Positions 24,519 through 33,289 of a stretch of DNA of 64,000 nucleotides are shown piece after piece; positions within the stretch are counted from its first letter, which is position 1, and each line of letters starts with the position of its first letter. The DNA comes from Halobacillus sp. Marseille-Q1614 (GTDB lineage Bacteria; Bacillota; Bacilli; Bacillales; Halobacillaceae), in the NCBI RefSeq assembly GCF_902809865.1, contig NZ_CADDWH010000001.1:3162001-3226000 (forward strand), in the 5' to 3' direction. The position numbers and the translations under genes were made by a program. The notes under the pieces are model-generated. The model made no database searches. It worked only from the letters and a program-made list of their open reading frames with translations, and was not told where the DNA came from.

Positions 24519-26228
24519 TTATTCTTCGAGTGTAGATGTATCTCCTGTCGGCAGCCCAAGCTCCCAGGACTTGAGGAGACGACGCATAATCTTACCGCTT
24601 CGTGTTTTAGGAATCGTATCCCTAATTTCAATTTCCCGCGGCGCTGCGTGAGCACTCAATCCTTTTTTCACGAACTGGCGAATTTCTTCGAGAAGTTCAT
24701 CTGACTCGCTATATCCATCACGAAGCGTAATGAACGCTTTGATGATTTCCCCTCTTTCAGGGTCAGGCTTCCCGATTACACCAGCTTCAGCAACGGCTTC
24801 ATGTTCAATCAGCTTACTTTCGACTTCAAATGGGCCGACTCGCTCACCGGATGTGTTAATTACATCATCTAAACGACCCTGGAACCAGAAATACCCTTCT
24901 TCATCTTTATAGGCGCTGTCACCAGATACATACCAGCCATTAATGAAATAGCTTTCGTATTTACCAGGGTTGTTCCAAACGGCTCTCATCATGGAAGGCC
25001 AGCCTTCACGAATCGCCAGGTTCCCCATCTGATTGGCAGGAAGTTCATTTCCTTCATTATCTACGATCGACGCTACAATTCCAGGGAAAGGTTTACCCAT
25101 AGAACCAGGTCGGATATCTACAGCTGGATAGTTACAGATCAGCATACCGCCTGTCTCTGTCATCCACCACGTATCATGAATTCTCAAATCAAAGGCTTTA
25201 AGCCCCCAAGTAATAACTTCCGGATTAAGCGGCTCTCCGACGCTAAGAATGTGTCTTAAGGAGGACAGATCATGCTGCTTAGCCGTTTCTTCTCCGGCGC
25301 TCAGCATTTTTCTAAATGCTGTCGGGGCAGAGTACCATACGCTTACCTTCTGATTGGCAATTGTGCCATACCAATCATCCGGGCTGAAGCGTCCTCCGCG
25401 AACCACGTTAGTGACACCATTAAGCCAAGGAGCAAATATTCCATAACTAGTTCCAGTTACCCATCCTGGGTCAGCTGTACACCAGTACACATCATCTTCT
25501 TTTAAATCCAGCACCCATTTACCTGTCTGGTAGTGCTGCAGCATCGCATTGTGGACATGATAAACCCCTTTTGGCTTACCTGTAGAGCCTGACGTATAGT
25601 GCAGAAGCATTCCATCTTCAAGATCTACCCACTCAATCTCAAATTCTTCAGATGCAAACGCCATCTCTTCATCATAGCTGATGTGCTTTCCTGGATCAGA
25701 CGCACCGACAAGGATGATTTTCTCTAAGTTAGGAAGCTCTTCCTGAGGGACACGCTCTAATAAATCCGGAGTCGTAATAAGTACGCTGGCCTCACTGTCT
25801 TCAAGGCGGTCACGGACGGCCTGCTCCATAAATGCTTCAAACAGCGGACCGGCGATAGCACCAGTTTTTAATATTCCAAGGAAGGAAGCGTAAAACTCCG
25901 GGCTTCTATGCATAAATAAAAAGACACGGTCGCCTTTTTTTACATCATGTTTCTTTAATACGTTAGCAAATTGATTACTTTGACGCTTCAATTGGTCAAA
26001 TGTTAACACTTCTTCACGATTAGGAGCTGTATAAATCAGGGCCGCCTGATCCTTTTTGTCCGGATTCTCGGCATGCTTATCTACTGCTTCATAAGCAATG
26101 TTGACTTTCCCTGTCTCACTCCAGCTGAATTCCGTTTTGACTTCATCCCATTTAAAGTTCTTGTACATTTCTTCATAATTTTCTAAGTTGTGTTTTCCCG
26201 CTCTTGCTGTGATTGGCTGCATATCCAT
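24519..26228 (-). CDS. acsA: Acetyl-coenzyme A synthetase
   Basis: Makes acetyl-CoA from acetate, ATP and CoA through acetyl-AMP; cytoplasmic. 569 residues of the ANL adenylate-forming superfamily. The P-loop-like YTSGSTGKPKG is at 211-221, the WWMTETGG motif at about 365, and the C-terminal PKTRSGK at 540-546, whose lysine is the site of inhibitory acetylation in the family. ATG 26228 follows GAGGTGATT. A cre site overlaps the leader. In B. subtilis acsA is divergent from acuABC, which are not here. Confidence 0.95.
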   Translation of the reverse strand: MDMQPITARAGKHNLENYEEMYKNFKWDEVKTEFSWSETGKVNIAYEAVDKHAENPDKKDQAALIYTAPNREEVLTFDQLKRQSNQFANVLKKHDVKKGDRVFLFMHRSPEFYASFLGILKTGAIAGPLFEAFMEQAVRDRLEDSEASVLITTPDLLERVPQEELPNLEKIILVGASDPGKHISYDEEMAFASEEFEIEWVDLEDGMLLHYTSGSTGKPKGVYHVHNAMLQHYQTGKWVLDLKEDDVYWCTADPGWVTGTSYGIFAPWLNGVTNVVRGGRFSPDDWYGTIANQKVSVWYSAPTAFRKMLSAGEETAKQHDLSSLRHILSVGEPLNPEVITWGLKAFDLRIHDTWWMTETGGMLICNYPAVDIRPGSMGKPFPGIVASIVDNEGNELPANQMGNLAIREGWPSMMRAVWNNPGKYESYFINGWYVSGDSAYKDEEGYFWFQGRLDDVINTSGERVGPFEVESKLIEHEAVAEAGVIGKPDPERGEIIKAFITLRDGYSESDELLEEIRQFVKKGLSAHAAPREIEIRDTIPKTRSGKIMRRLLKSWELGLPTGDTSTLEE

Positions 26229-26251
26229 TGAATCACCTCATATAAGATTTT

Positions 26252-26265
26252 TGTAAACGGTTTCT
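26252..26265. promoter_or_regulatory. cre site (CcpA operator) upstream of acsA
   Basis: TGTAAACGGTTTCT matches the cre consensus TGWNANCGNTNWCA at all but the last base. It lies 24 bp before the acsA start codon, a position suited to repression. B. subtilis acsA is known to be under CcpA control. Confidence 0.75.
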
Positions 26266-26432
26266 CACAAATCCTGAAAATAGCCCTGCTTATTCTACAA
26301 ATACAGAGCTGTTTTCTACAATTTTATTCGAAATATTTCGTGAATTACTTCTTATTTTAGTAGAAAACGCTTCACTTTTAAAGTGAAAGAACTAATTTTT
26401 TACATAATTAGTTCTTATTCCACCCTCTGTGA

Positions 26433-26462
26433 TTGACTTTTACACGTTCTACTACCTATAAT
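26433..26462 (+). promoter_or_regulatory. queF promoter
   Basis: TTGACT (26433-26438), 18 bp, TATAAT (26457-26462); transcription would begin just upstream of the preQ1 aptamer. Confidence 0.8.
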
Positions 26463-26479
26463 GAACTTGCTCATACAAA

Positions 26480-26517
26480 AGAGGTTCTTAGCAATAAACC
26501 CTCTATAAAAAACTAAG
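26480..26517 (+). promoter_or_regulatory. preQ1-I riboswitch aptamer
   Basis: GAGGTTC, a short loop, CCCTC, then TATAAAAAACTAAGG: this is the compact preQ1-I (class I) H-type pseudoknot, with GAGG/CCTC as P1 and the A-rich tail pairing back into the loop (CTTAG with CTAAG). It controls queF, which consumes preQ0 to make preQ1. Confidence 0.92.
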
Positions 26518-26539
26518 GCTAAAAGCGAAACGCAAGATT

Positions 26540-26568
26540 CACCGCTTCCTTAGGGAGGCGGTTTTTTA
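26540..26568 (+). terminator. Riboswitch expression platform terminator
   Basis: ACCGCTTCC-TTAG-GGAGGCGGT followed by TTTTTT, between the aptamer and queF. Ligand binding is expected to favour termination. Confidence 0.8.
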
Positions 26569-26655
26569 TTGGATTTACTTGCACTCTAAATGGGCTTTGA
26601 ATCTGCTCACTTTCAATCAAACCTGCCCCATTTTTTAATAACAGGAGGAATGAAC

Positions 26656-27153
26656 ATGCCAGGCCGCAAAGACGACCAATTAACTGACTTAACCCTTTTG
26701 GGCAGTCAGAACAATGAATATTCATTTGAATATAACCCAGCAGCATTAGAAACATTCGACAACCAGCACCCAAACCGTGATTACTTTGTAAAATTCAACT
26801 GTCCTGAGTTTACGACGTTATGTCCTAAAACAGGCCAGCCCGATTTTGCGACAATCTATATCAGCTACATCCCTGATGTCAAAATGGTAGAAAGTAAATC
26901 ACTAAAACTTTACCTTTTCAGCTTCCGCAACCACGGGGATTTCCACGAAGACAGCGTGAATACTATGATGAACGATCTTATTGAATTAATGGATCCGCGC
27001 TACATTGAAGTATGGGGTAAATTCACGCCTAGAGGCGGCATCTCCATTGACCCTTACTGCAACTATGGAAAACCGGGAACGAAATACGAAAAAATGGCCG
27101 ACTACCGGATGATGAATCACGATATGTATCCGGAAACTATTGATAACCGGTAA
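26656..27153 (+). CDS. queF: NADPH-dependent 7-cyano-7-deazaguanine reductase
   Basis: Reduces preQ0 nitrile to preQ1 amine in queuosine biosynthesis. 165 residues, unimodular type as in B. subtilis. The catalytic Cys56 lies in [14 protein letters not shown] with Asp63, and the QueF motif ESKSLKLY follows. ATG 26656 is 7 nt from AGGAGG; ATG 26650 is too close. queC, queD and queE are not adjacent, unlike B. subtilis. Confidence 0.96.
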   Translation: MPGRKDDQLTDLTLLGSQNNEYSFEYNPAALETFDNQHPNRDYFVKFNCPEFTTLCPKTGQPDFATIYISYIPDVKMVESKSLKLYLFSFRNHGDFHEDSVNTMMNDLIELMDPRYIEVWGKFTPRGGISIDPYCNYGKPGTKYEKMADYRMMNHDMYPETIDNR

Positions 27154-27158
27154 TATGT

Positions 27159-27190
27159 AATCCCCTCCTATTAAAGGAGGGGATTGTTTT
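27159..27190. terminator. Bidirectional terminator between queF and aldA
   Basis: AATCCCCTCCT (27159-27169) pairs perfectly with AGGAGGGGATT (27175-27185), then GTTTTATT. Confidence 0.88.
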
Positions 27191-28640
27191 ATTGCTTATC
27201 TTTTTTAAACTGCATATAAACAACCTGAGTGGCGAGGAAATCTTCCATACCGTATTTTCCGTCGGTACCGCCAAGTCCTGACTTGCGCATGCCGGCATGA
27301 TATCCTTGTACGGCCTCAAAATTCTCACGGTTTACAAACGTTTCTCCAAATTTTAGCTCGTCTACTACGCGCATCGCTTCATTTAAGTCATCTGTATAAA
27401 CCGATGAGGAAAGTCCAAATTCCGTATCATTGCCTTTTTCAATCGCTTCATCCAGCGTCTTATACGTAGTGATCGGAATAACAGGACCGAATATTTCTTC
27501 CTGCATAATCGGAGAATCCTGTTCGACATTTTTTATAATCGTCGGTTTGTAGAAATAACCTTTTTCCACATCAGCACGCTCTCCGCCAGTAACGACCACA
27601 GCACCTGCTCCTACCGCTTCTTCCACCATACTTTCTACTTCTTCTAAACGGTCCTGGCTGACAAGCGGGCCGACATCGACGTCTTTATTCTCATTTGGAT
27701 CCCCTATTTTCAGCTGTTCAAATGATTCTCTTAAGCGGTCCACAAACTCATCCGCAATGCTTTCATGGACGTACACTCTCTCCGCATTCGTGCAGGCTTG
27801 GCCGTTGTTCGCAAGGCGGGAAGTCTGAATGCTTTCAACCGCAACGTCTAAATCCGCATTGGCTGTAACAATCGCCGGCGCTTTACCTCCAAGTTCCAGG
27901 TTAACTTTTGTAATATTTTGAGCGGCTGCTTCCATCACTTTCGTACCTGCTGCGACACTTCCTGTCATAGAAATCATCGCTACGTTTTTGTGGGAAGCCA
28001 GTGCGTTTCCAATTTCAGAGCCCGTACCTGTCACTACATTATAGACCCCTTTTGGCAGCTCATCCATTTTATCGATCAGCTTTGTAAATTCCATAGCTGT
28101 ATTTGGAGTCTGCTGACTCGGCTTTAACACAATCGTGCAGCCTGTAACTAAAGCTGTAGCTACTTTTCTCGCTAATATAAACACAGGGAAGTTCCAAGGC
28201 ACAATTCCTGCTACAACACCGATTGGTTTTTTATGGATATAGATGTGCTCATTCGGACGGTCACTCGGTACGACATCTCCTTCAATACGGCGTGCCCATT
28301 CCGACATATAACGGAAAAAATCTATCGCCAGGTCGACTTCACCGCTGGCCAGTTCATAATCTTTCCCCTGCTCCTGCTGAAGAAGCTCAATGAATGTAGC
28401 CCGATTCTCTTCCATCTGATCTCCTAATTCACGCACAATCTTACCTCTTTCAATATTGGGAGTGTGTTCCCAGCCTTTTTGGGCCTCAAAGGCTGCTTGA
28501 ACAGCACGATCCACGTCTTCTTTTGTTCCTTTTGGTGTACGTGAGATAACTTCTTCAGTAGATGGGTTCAAAATATCCAACCATTCATTCCCGCTGGATT
28601 CGGTATATTCACCATTGATATATAATTGATGGGTAATCAA
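27189..28640 (-). CDS. Aldehyde dehydrogenase, AldA-like
   Basis: 483-residue NAD(P)-dependent aldehyde dehydrogenase. Landmarks are VPWNFPVF (Rossmann start), the general-base motif LELGGK near 250 and the nucleophile in NNGQACTNAERVY near 285. It is most like E. coli AldA (lactaldehyde/glycolaldehyde dehydrogenase, 479 residues) from memory; the natural substrate is unknown. I chose TTG 28640 (MITHQLYING), 8 nt after AAGGAGG; an upstream frame to 28673 has no ribosome site. Confidence 0.88.
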   Translation of the reverse strand: MITHQLYINGEYTESSGNEWLDILNPSTEEVISRTPKGTKEDVDRAVQAAFEAQKGWEHTPNIERGKIVRELGDQMEENRATFIELLQQEQGKDYELASGEVDLAIDFFRYMSEWARRIEGDVVPSDRPNEHIYIHKKPIGVVAGIVPWNFPVFILARKVATALVTGCTIVLKPSQQTPNTAMEFTKLIDKMDELPKGVYNVVTGTGSEIGNALASHKNVAMISMTGSVAAGTKVMEAAAQNITKVNLELGGKAPAIVTANADLDVAVESIQTSRLANNGQACTNAERVYVHESIADEFVDRLRESFEQLKIGDPNENKDVDVGPLVSQDRLEEVESMVEEAVGAGAVVVTGGERADVEKGYFYKPTIIKNVEQDSPIMQEEIFGPVIPITTYKTLDEAIEKGNDTEFGLSSSVYTDDLNEAMRVVDELKFGETFVNRENFEAVQGYHAGMRKSGLGGTDGKYGMEDFLATQVVYMQFKKDKQ

Positions 28641-28771
28641 AAGAAATTCCTCCTTGAATACTTTGTTACACAAGAGTTGTTCCTCTTCTTTCCATTTTAT
28701 AAACCAATGAACGCGCTGGTTTCATTTCAGGACGCGCTTTCGTTATAATTAACAAAAAGGAGGTACAGCCT

Positions 28772-28960
28772 ATGAAAAAAGAAAATCAAATGTTTTATAT
28801 CTTAGGGGCAGTAGGGATCGCGAACATAATCGCCGCTCTTATACTGGCTGTAACGATCAGCAATCCAATGGTTGCCGCCATGCTCTTCGTCTCTGGAATC
28901 CTGCTGATGGTAGGAGGCTGGGCTGATCGCAGAGAAAGAAGAAAGAGGAACAAGAAGTAA
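28772..28960 (+). CDS. Small two-helix membrane protein
   Basis: 62-residue protein, not recognised. Two hydrophobic helices (about 7-29 and 33-50) are followed by a basic tail (RRERRKRNKK), so the C-terminus is probably cytoplasmic. A very strong AAAGGAGGTACAGCCT ribosome site supports translation. It diverges from aldA. Confidence 0.65.
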   Translation: MKKENQMFYILGAVGIANIIAALILAVTISNPMVAAMLFVSGILLMVGGWADRRERRKRNKK

Positions 28961-28992
28961 TAAAAAAAAGCCTCTTTTAAGAAAGAGACTTT

Positions 28993-29244
28993 TTACCATT
29001 CCAATATAAACCCTTTGACTTCTTTTGAAGCCCCTTCTTCACTTTTCTGCCGGGCCGTAAAATAAGGATTGTCCTTATCGAGATCATACTTTAAGGAGTC
29101 CGGCTCCAGATAAAGCTTATACTCTAAATCTGTTACTTTATTGAGGGAGATACCTGGCACCGTCTCCTGGTTCTTCTCCTCATCAATTAATAAAATATCA
29201 ATATTATCATATCCATGGCTTACAAGTCTTTCCTTTAAATTCAT
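28993..29244 (-). CDS. Hypothetical 83-residue acidic protein
   Basis: Not recognised. A soluble acidic product beginning MNLKERLVSHGYDNIDILL. ATG 29244 is behind TTTTGGAGGGGACAAG, an excellent ribosome site; the longer frame to 29370 is rejected because it crosses that site. It converges on the small membrane protein gene, with a weak A/T-flanked hairpin (28965-28993) between them. Confidence 0.65.
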   Translation of the reverse strand: MNLKERLVSHGYDNIDILLIDEEKNQETVPGISLNKVTDLEYKLYLEPDSLKYDLDKDNPYFTARQKSEEGASKEVKGFILEW

Positions 29245-29329
29245 CTTGTCCCCTCCAAAAGTCTCACAATTCGTCTGTTTTCTATATACCCTTATTATCT
29301 TGAGTAAAACTTTATTATGTACAAAATAA

Positions 29330-29353
29330 AAAGCGAGGAGAATTCCCCGCTTT
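29330..29353 (-). terminator. Terminator after yjcZ-type gene
   Basis: On the minus strand AAAGCGGGGA...TCCTCGCTTT with a T-run follows the stop codon directly. Confidence 0.75.
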
Positions 29354-29455
29354 CTAAAATCCGTAGCCACCGCCTACGTATGCCGCACCGATGATAATCA
29401 ACAAAATGAACAAAACAACTAGTAAGGCGAAACCTCCGCCGTATCCACCGCTCAT
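29354..29455 (-). CDS. YjcZ-family sporulation-type micropeptide (33 residues)
   Basis: A tiny frame, [16 protein letters not shown] then [16 protein letters not shown], with Gly/Tyr-rich ends around one transmembrane helix. This is the pattern of the YjcZ/YczN small proteins of Bacillus, linked to spores in B. subtilis annotations. ATG 29455 (or 29458) follows AGGGGG by 7 (4) nt, and a terminator follows the stop. Function unknown. Confidence 0.85.
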   Translation of the reverse strand: MSGGYGGGFALLVVLFILLIIIGAAYVGGGYGF

Positions 29456-29550
29456 CATCTAACCCCCTCTCATAACTTTCTTTACTACAATATGTAGGAA
29501 CTAAATGAAAGTAAGGGCTATAGCGGATTTTTTCCGATGAAAAATAATTT

Positions 29551-30207
29551 CTACACGAGAAAAACTCTTTGCAGGGAAATCCAGGCAAAATAAAGGGCCT
29601 GGACAAAAAATAACACACCCCACAGTAAAGCAGGGATAAAACCGGTTAATCGGGCCAGGTTCGCTGCGTCACCGGCCTGGTGTGGAGAGAAGAAGCTCAG
29701 CCACATAATTTCAAATGCGCTGGTTACCGCTTCGATCAGTACAAGGGAAGCGATAAATACGAGCACGTATTGAATCAATGTCTGATTTCCGGAGCGTAAC
29801 AGCCAAATAAACGCTGCTCCAAACGTAATGATCCAAAAAATCCCGTATCCGTTTCTCACCCAGAAGATCAAGTTAATTACTAAAAAGCCGAGCAAAAGAT
29901 AAACCATCCAGCGATAGTTCCCTTTAGTAATCAGATAAAAAAATAAATAGCTCATAAAAGAAGCGAATAAATAGCCGGACAAACTGGTTAAGAACTGGCT
30001 CCCCCACGAGGAGTGCCCAGTCATCGTCACTCCGGAAGTGTTAGGAAATAGAGAGATATTCTTCACATTTCCACCGGTAATTAACGCCATAAGCGAATGG
30101 CCCGTTTCATGAATCATCGTATTGACCATTGCGAAGTATTTTCCAACAATCGGCGCCTGCGTTAATATAAATGCTAAAATTAAGCTGATAATAATTTGTA
30201 GTTTCAT
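29551..30207 (-). CDS. Membrane metalloprotease-like protein (M50 type)
   Basis: 218-residue multi-pass membrane protein with six or so hydrophobic segments. HETGH near residues 33-37 is an HExxH zinc-binding motif at the end of a hydrophobic helix, as in M50 (site-2) proteases. A distal Asp-containing partner motif, which a working S2P needs, is not obvious, so activity is uncertain. ATG 30207 follows GAGGT. Substrate unknown; it lies next to the YjcZ-type micropeptide gene on the same strand. Confidence 0.65.
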   Translation of the reverse strand: MKLQIIISLILAFILTQAPIVGKYFAMVNTMIHETGHSLMALITGGNVKNISLFPNTSGVTMTGHSSWGSQFLTSLSGYLFASFMSYLFFYLITKGNYRWMVYLLLGFLVINLIFWVRNGYGIFWIITFGAAFIWLLRSGNQTLIQYVLVFIASLVLIEAVTSAFEIMWLSFFSPHQAGDAANLARLTGFIPALLWGVLFFVQALYFAWISLQRVFLV

Positions 30208-30293
30208 AGAAGGCTACCTCACCTTGTTATTATTTTACTAAAAAGTCAGAGACCCATATAATTTGATGTAACCCATTATTAGGAGCATCTATT

Positions 30294-31064
30294 ATGTTTA
30301 CGAAAACTTTCCCTTTATGTTTCATTTTCTTGTTCATACTTACTGCGTGTTCCACGTCCAACGAGCAAAAGGCTGAAGTGAATCTCACTATTTCCGCAGC
30401 TTCGAGTCTTCAGGAAGCGATGGAAGAGATCATAAATACATATGAAGAAAAGGATTCTGATTTGTCGTTTTCCCTCAATACTAGCAGTTCTGGCAAACTG
30501 GCACAGCAAATCCACCGGGGAGCGCCTGTCGATATTTATATTTCCGCTAACGAACGGTGGACAGACTGGCTGCTAAAGAATGAGCATATTAAAGCAGACA
30601 GCCTAAACAATATAGCAGGAAATAAGCTCGTTCTTATTGCACCAAAAGAAAAACAAGCAAACGTATCTGCTTTAGAAAATTTACAGCTTGGTCCAAATGA
30701 TCAAATAGCGATTGGCGAACCAGAGAGCGCCCCTATCGGCCGATACGCGAAGCAGTCCATACAATCCATCGGAAAATGGGAAGCATGGAACGGTCATTTT
30801 GTTTATTCTAATGATGCCCGCCAGACGGTTACTTACGTCGCTTCAGGGAACGCGGATTATGGAATAGTTTATCAAAGTGATGCCAAGATTTCAGATCAAG
30901 TCGAAGTTTTAGCAGAGGTTAGTGAAGAAATTCACGATCCGATTATCTATCCAGCGGCGATCACAACGTCAAGCAGCCATCCGGAAGAAGCTGAGAAATT
31001 TGTCGATTACCTAAACAGTGAGGAAGCCCAGGATATTTTACGGACTTACGGCTTTTATCAATAA
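30294..31064 (+). CDS. modA: Molybdate ABC transporter substrate-binding lipoprotein
   Basis: 256-residue lipoprotein. The signal peptide ends in the lipobox LTAC (Cys about 19), and the mature part begins LTISAASSLQEAMEEI, the molybdate-binding ModA signature, with SSGKLAQQI and the APIGRYAKQ region. It captures molybdate (or tungstate) outside the membrane for ModB and ModC. ATG 30294 is 8 nt from AGGAG. The three genes form an operon with 12-19 bp gaps. Confidence 0.94.
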   Translation: MFTKTFPLCFIFLFILTACSTSNEQKAEVNLTISAASSLQEAMEEIINTYEEKDSDLSFSLNTSSSGKLAQQIHRGAPVDIYISANERWTDWLLKNEHIKADSLNNIAGNKLVLIAPKEKQANVSALENLQLGPNDQIAIGEPESAPIGRYAKQSIQSIGKWEAWNGHFVYSNDARQTVTYVASGNADYGIVYQSDAKISDQVEVLAEVSEEIHDPIIYPAAITTSSSHPEEAEKFVDYLNSEEAQDILRTYGFYQ

Positions 31065-31082
31065 AAGAATGGAACGATTTCT

Positions 31083-31763
31083 ATGAACTTATCACCTTTA
31101 ATTCTGTCTTTACAAACTGCAGGAATAGCTACACTAATCGTTTTTATCATCGGAATCCTGCTTGCAAGGCTTATCTCGCGGCAATCATTTCCCGGGAAAA
31201 GTATTGTCGAATCAGTCATTTTACTTCCTATGGTTTTGCCGCCGACCGTTGTTGGTTTTGGCCTGCTCTATTTATTTGGGAACAACGGTCCTATCGGAAG
31301 TTTACTGATGGAATGGTTCGGTATACAGACTGTTTTTTCATGGCTTGGAGCGGTAATAGCGGCGATCGTTGTTTCGTTTCCGCTTATGTATCAGAGTGCC
31401 ACAGCGGCCTTTCAGACATATGATCCTATGGTTGAAAAAGCCGCCTACACGTTAGGGGCTTCCAAGTGGAAAGTGTTTTTTAAAGTATCCTTTCCGTTAG
31501 CGTGGCCAGGCCTTTTGGCTGGAACCGTCCTCACCTTCGCACGTGCTTTAGGGGAATTCGGGGCGACTCTTATGATAGCAGGATATATTCCTGGAAAAAC
31601 AGACACGATTCCTCTGGCGATTTACTTTGCTGTTGAATCAGGTCGAATGGACGATGCCAGGCTGTGGGTGATCATTATCGTGGCGCTCGGTTTCAGTTCG
31701 ATATTATGGCTCAACTGGTGGAGCAAGAAAAACGTATTTTATTTCCAGGGAAATAATAAGTAA
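31083..31763 (+). CDS. modB: Molybdate ABC transporter permease
   Basis: 226 residues with five or six membrane helices. The EAA-type cytoplasmic loop AAYTLGASKWKVFFKVSFPLAWPGL contacts ModC, and the ending (GRMDDARLWVII) is typical of ModB. It works with ModA and ModC. A Noc-site-like palindrome falls inside the gene at 31187-31200. Confidence 0.94.
   Translation: MNLSPLILSLQTAGIATLIVFIIGILLARLISRQSFPGKSIVESVILLPMVLPPTVVGFGLLYLFGNNGPIGSLLMEWFGIQTVFSWLGAVIAAIVVSFPLMYQSATAAFQTYDPMVEKAAYTLGASKWKVFFKVSFPLAWPGLLAGTVLTFARALGEFGATLMIAGYIPGKTDTIPLAIYFAVESGRMDDARLWVIIIVALGFSSILWLNWWSKKNVFYFQGNNK
31187..31200. other. Noc-binding-site-like palindrome inside modB
   Basis: ATTTCCCGGGAAAA matches the B. 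subtilis Noc site ATTTCCCGGGAAAT at 13 of 14 positions. The match could be chance, and noc itself is not in the window. Confidence 0.4.
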
Positions 31764-31775
31764 AGGAAGACGATT

Positions 31776-32393
31776 ATGCTGAATGTATCGATTCAAAAGA
31801 AGCTGTCTAATTTTATATTGGATGTTTCCTTCCAGGCACGTAATGAAACCGTAGTCTTATTCGGCCCTTCCGGTTCGGGGAAGACAACGATATTGAACAT
31901 CATTGCCGGTCTAACCTCTCCGGACAATGGGGAAATCACTCTGGATGGAAGAGCTCTTTATAAAAATAAGAAAGTGAACGTTCCCATACAACACAGAAAA
32001 ACAGGCTATGTATTTCAGGACTATGCTTTATTTCCTCATATGAAAGTACAAAAAAACATTTTATTCGGCACTGAAGATACTAAACTTGCAGAAGAATTGA
32101 TGTATTCTCTTAAAATCAGCCACCTTTCCTTAAAATACCCCCATGAAATATCTGGAGGAGAGAAACAAAGAGTGGCCTTAGCCCGCTGTTTAGCTGCTCA
32201 GCCCAGTGTTTTGCTTCTGGATGAGCCTTTTTCTTCTTTAGATGAGCAGACGAAAGAAGATTCACATCATGCTTTGCTTACCGTTACTTCCTCCTGGAAC
32301 ATACCCGTCATATTGGTCACCCATGATAAACAGGAAGCCGAAAAACTGGGAGACCGGATATTGCCTATTCACAACGGAAGGCTTGGTGTATAA
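31776..32393 (+). CDS. modC: Molybdate ABC transporter ATPase, short form
   Basis: 205-residue ABC ATPase. Walker A GPSGSGKTT (30-38), Q-loop YVFQDYALFPH, signature ISGGEKQRVALARC, Walker B VLLLDEPF and the switch histidine in VTHDK are all present. It ends just after the ABC domain, lacking the C-terminal Mop/TOBE regulatory domain of E. coli ModC (about 350 residues). AAGGAAG precedes ATG 31776. Last gene of modABC. Confidence 0.92.
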   Translation: MLNVSIQKKLSNFILDVSFQARNETVVLFGPSGSGKTTILNIIAGLTSPDNGEITLDGRALYKNKKVNVPIQHRKTGYVFQDYALFPHMKVQKNILFGTEDTKLAEELMYSLKISHLSLKYPHEISGGEKQRVALARCLAAQPSVLLLDEPFSSLDEQTKEDSHHALLTVTSSWNIPVILVTHDKQEAEKLGDRILPIHNGRLGV

Positions 32394-32479
32394 GTCTTCC
32401 TGTTTTGGAAAGTATTGATAATAACTTGTGTATTCGTTACTCTTATAGAAGGCAGGTTGATTTGTCGGAGGTGTCCCGG

Positions 32480-32662
32480 GTGAAGAAGACCTACATAAAA
32501 AAGACTATTCAATGGTTAGTAATCGCTCTTTCCATTGTTATGATACTCATTGGTCTTGTTGTCGCTTATTTATTTGTAGCCGATATCTATTATGACGAAG
32601 ATAAAGATCAAATTAATGAAAACGTACAACCAGTTTCTATTATAAAGGAGGAAATCAATTGA
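32480..32662 (+). CDS. Small single-pass membrane protein
   Basis: 60 residues, not recognised. A basic N-terminus (KKTYIKKT) precedes one strongly hydrophobic helix (about 10-36), then an acidic tail (YYDEDKDQ) outside. GTG 32480 is 8 nt after GGAGG; a longer frame from 32405 has no such site. Its stop overlaps the TTG start of the next gene, so the two are translationally coupled. No terminator separates it from modC. Confidence 0.6.
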   Translation: MKKTYIKKTIQWLVIALSIVMILIGLVVAYLFVADIYYDEDKDQINENVQPVSIIKEEIN

Positions 32663-33183
32663 GCACTGTATGGAAATGGTCAATAGGTGTTATTATAATT
32701 GTCCTTCTGTTAATAGGGACCGCGGTTTTCTCTATTATGAAATATACAAATGATAGAAGCGAAGAAGCCAGCCTCCAGAAGATCGAAGAAACTTTCAAAT
32801 CAGAAAACACATCTCATGGTGAAGGTAATTCAGAGACCAAAGAAATGAGTTTTGAAGGATCAGTCCAGGAATTTGTAGCCGAAGCCCATAATTTTTATAA
32901 TCAAACATTAGGCTGGGGAAGAGACGAAGGCTTGGATGAAGACTTGCATTTGGAGTTCGCTGATCTGATTCAGCGATATTTAAAAAGCCATTCTACCGAT
33001 CAGATCAACACCGAAGACATTCAGTCAATCAATGAATTAGCAGCTTCCTTAACTACTACACCTGACTTTAGAGAAAAAGTTATTCAGCTCCATCGTTATT
33101 TTCATGATCTAGATATAGCTGTTAATGATTACGAGGATTACGATAAAGTGTGGGGTGTCACGAAAACACTAAAGAATGAATAA
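32659..33183 (+). CDS. Membrane-anchored protein of unknown function
   Basis: 174 residues. One N-terminal hydrophobic helix (about 6-27) anchors an acidic, helical outer part containing QEFVAEAHNFYNQTLGWG and a Trp-containing end. Not recognised. TTG 32659 follows AAAGGAGGAAATCAA and overlaps the upstream stop codon (TTGA). A terminator follows, so this pair may form the end of the modABC unit or a separate unit. Confidence 0.65.
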   Translation: MSTVWKWSIGVIIIVLLLIGTAVFSIMKYTNDRSEEASLQKIEETFKSENTSHGEGNSETKEMSFEGSVQEFVAEAHNFYNQTLGWGRDEGLDEDLHLEFADLIQRYLKSHSTDQINTEDIQSINELAASLTTTPDFREKVIQLHRYFHDLDIAVNDYEDYDKVWGVTKTLKNE

Positions 33184-33213
33184 TCCCTTGCCTATTGATG
33201 GTGAGGGATTTTC
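33182..33213 (+). terminator. Terminator after membrane protein pair
   Basis: AATCCCT...AGGGATT with CC/GG extension and TTTTCTT following the stop at 33183. Confidence 0.7.
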
Positions 33214-33289
33214 TTATGTTTTTATAGTTTACCTGGGGAAGATAGAGAATTAACTATCATTATTTACTTAATATAAAGGCTTGTGAGAC

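Noticed and set aside
31776-32393. modC truncated by mutation
   Set aside because: The frame ends cleanly after a complete ABC domain and the following DNA encodes no Mop domain remnant; short ModC forms are plausible.
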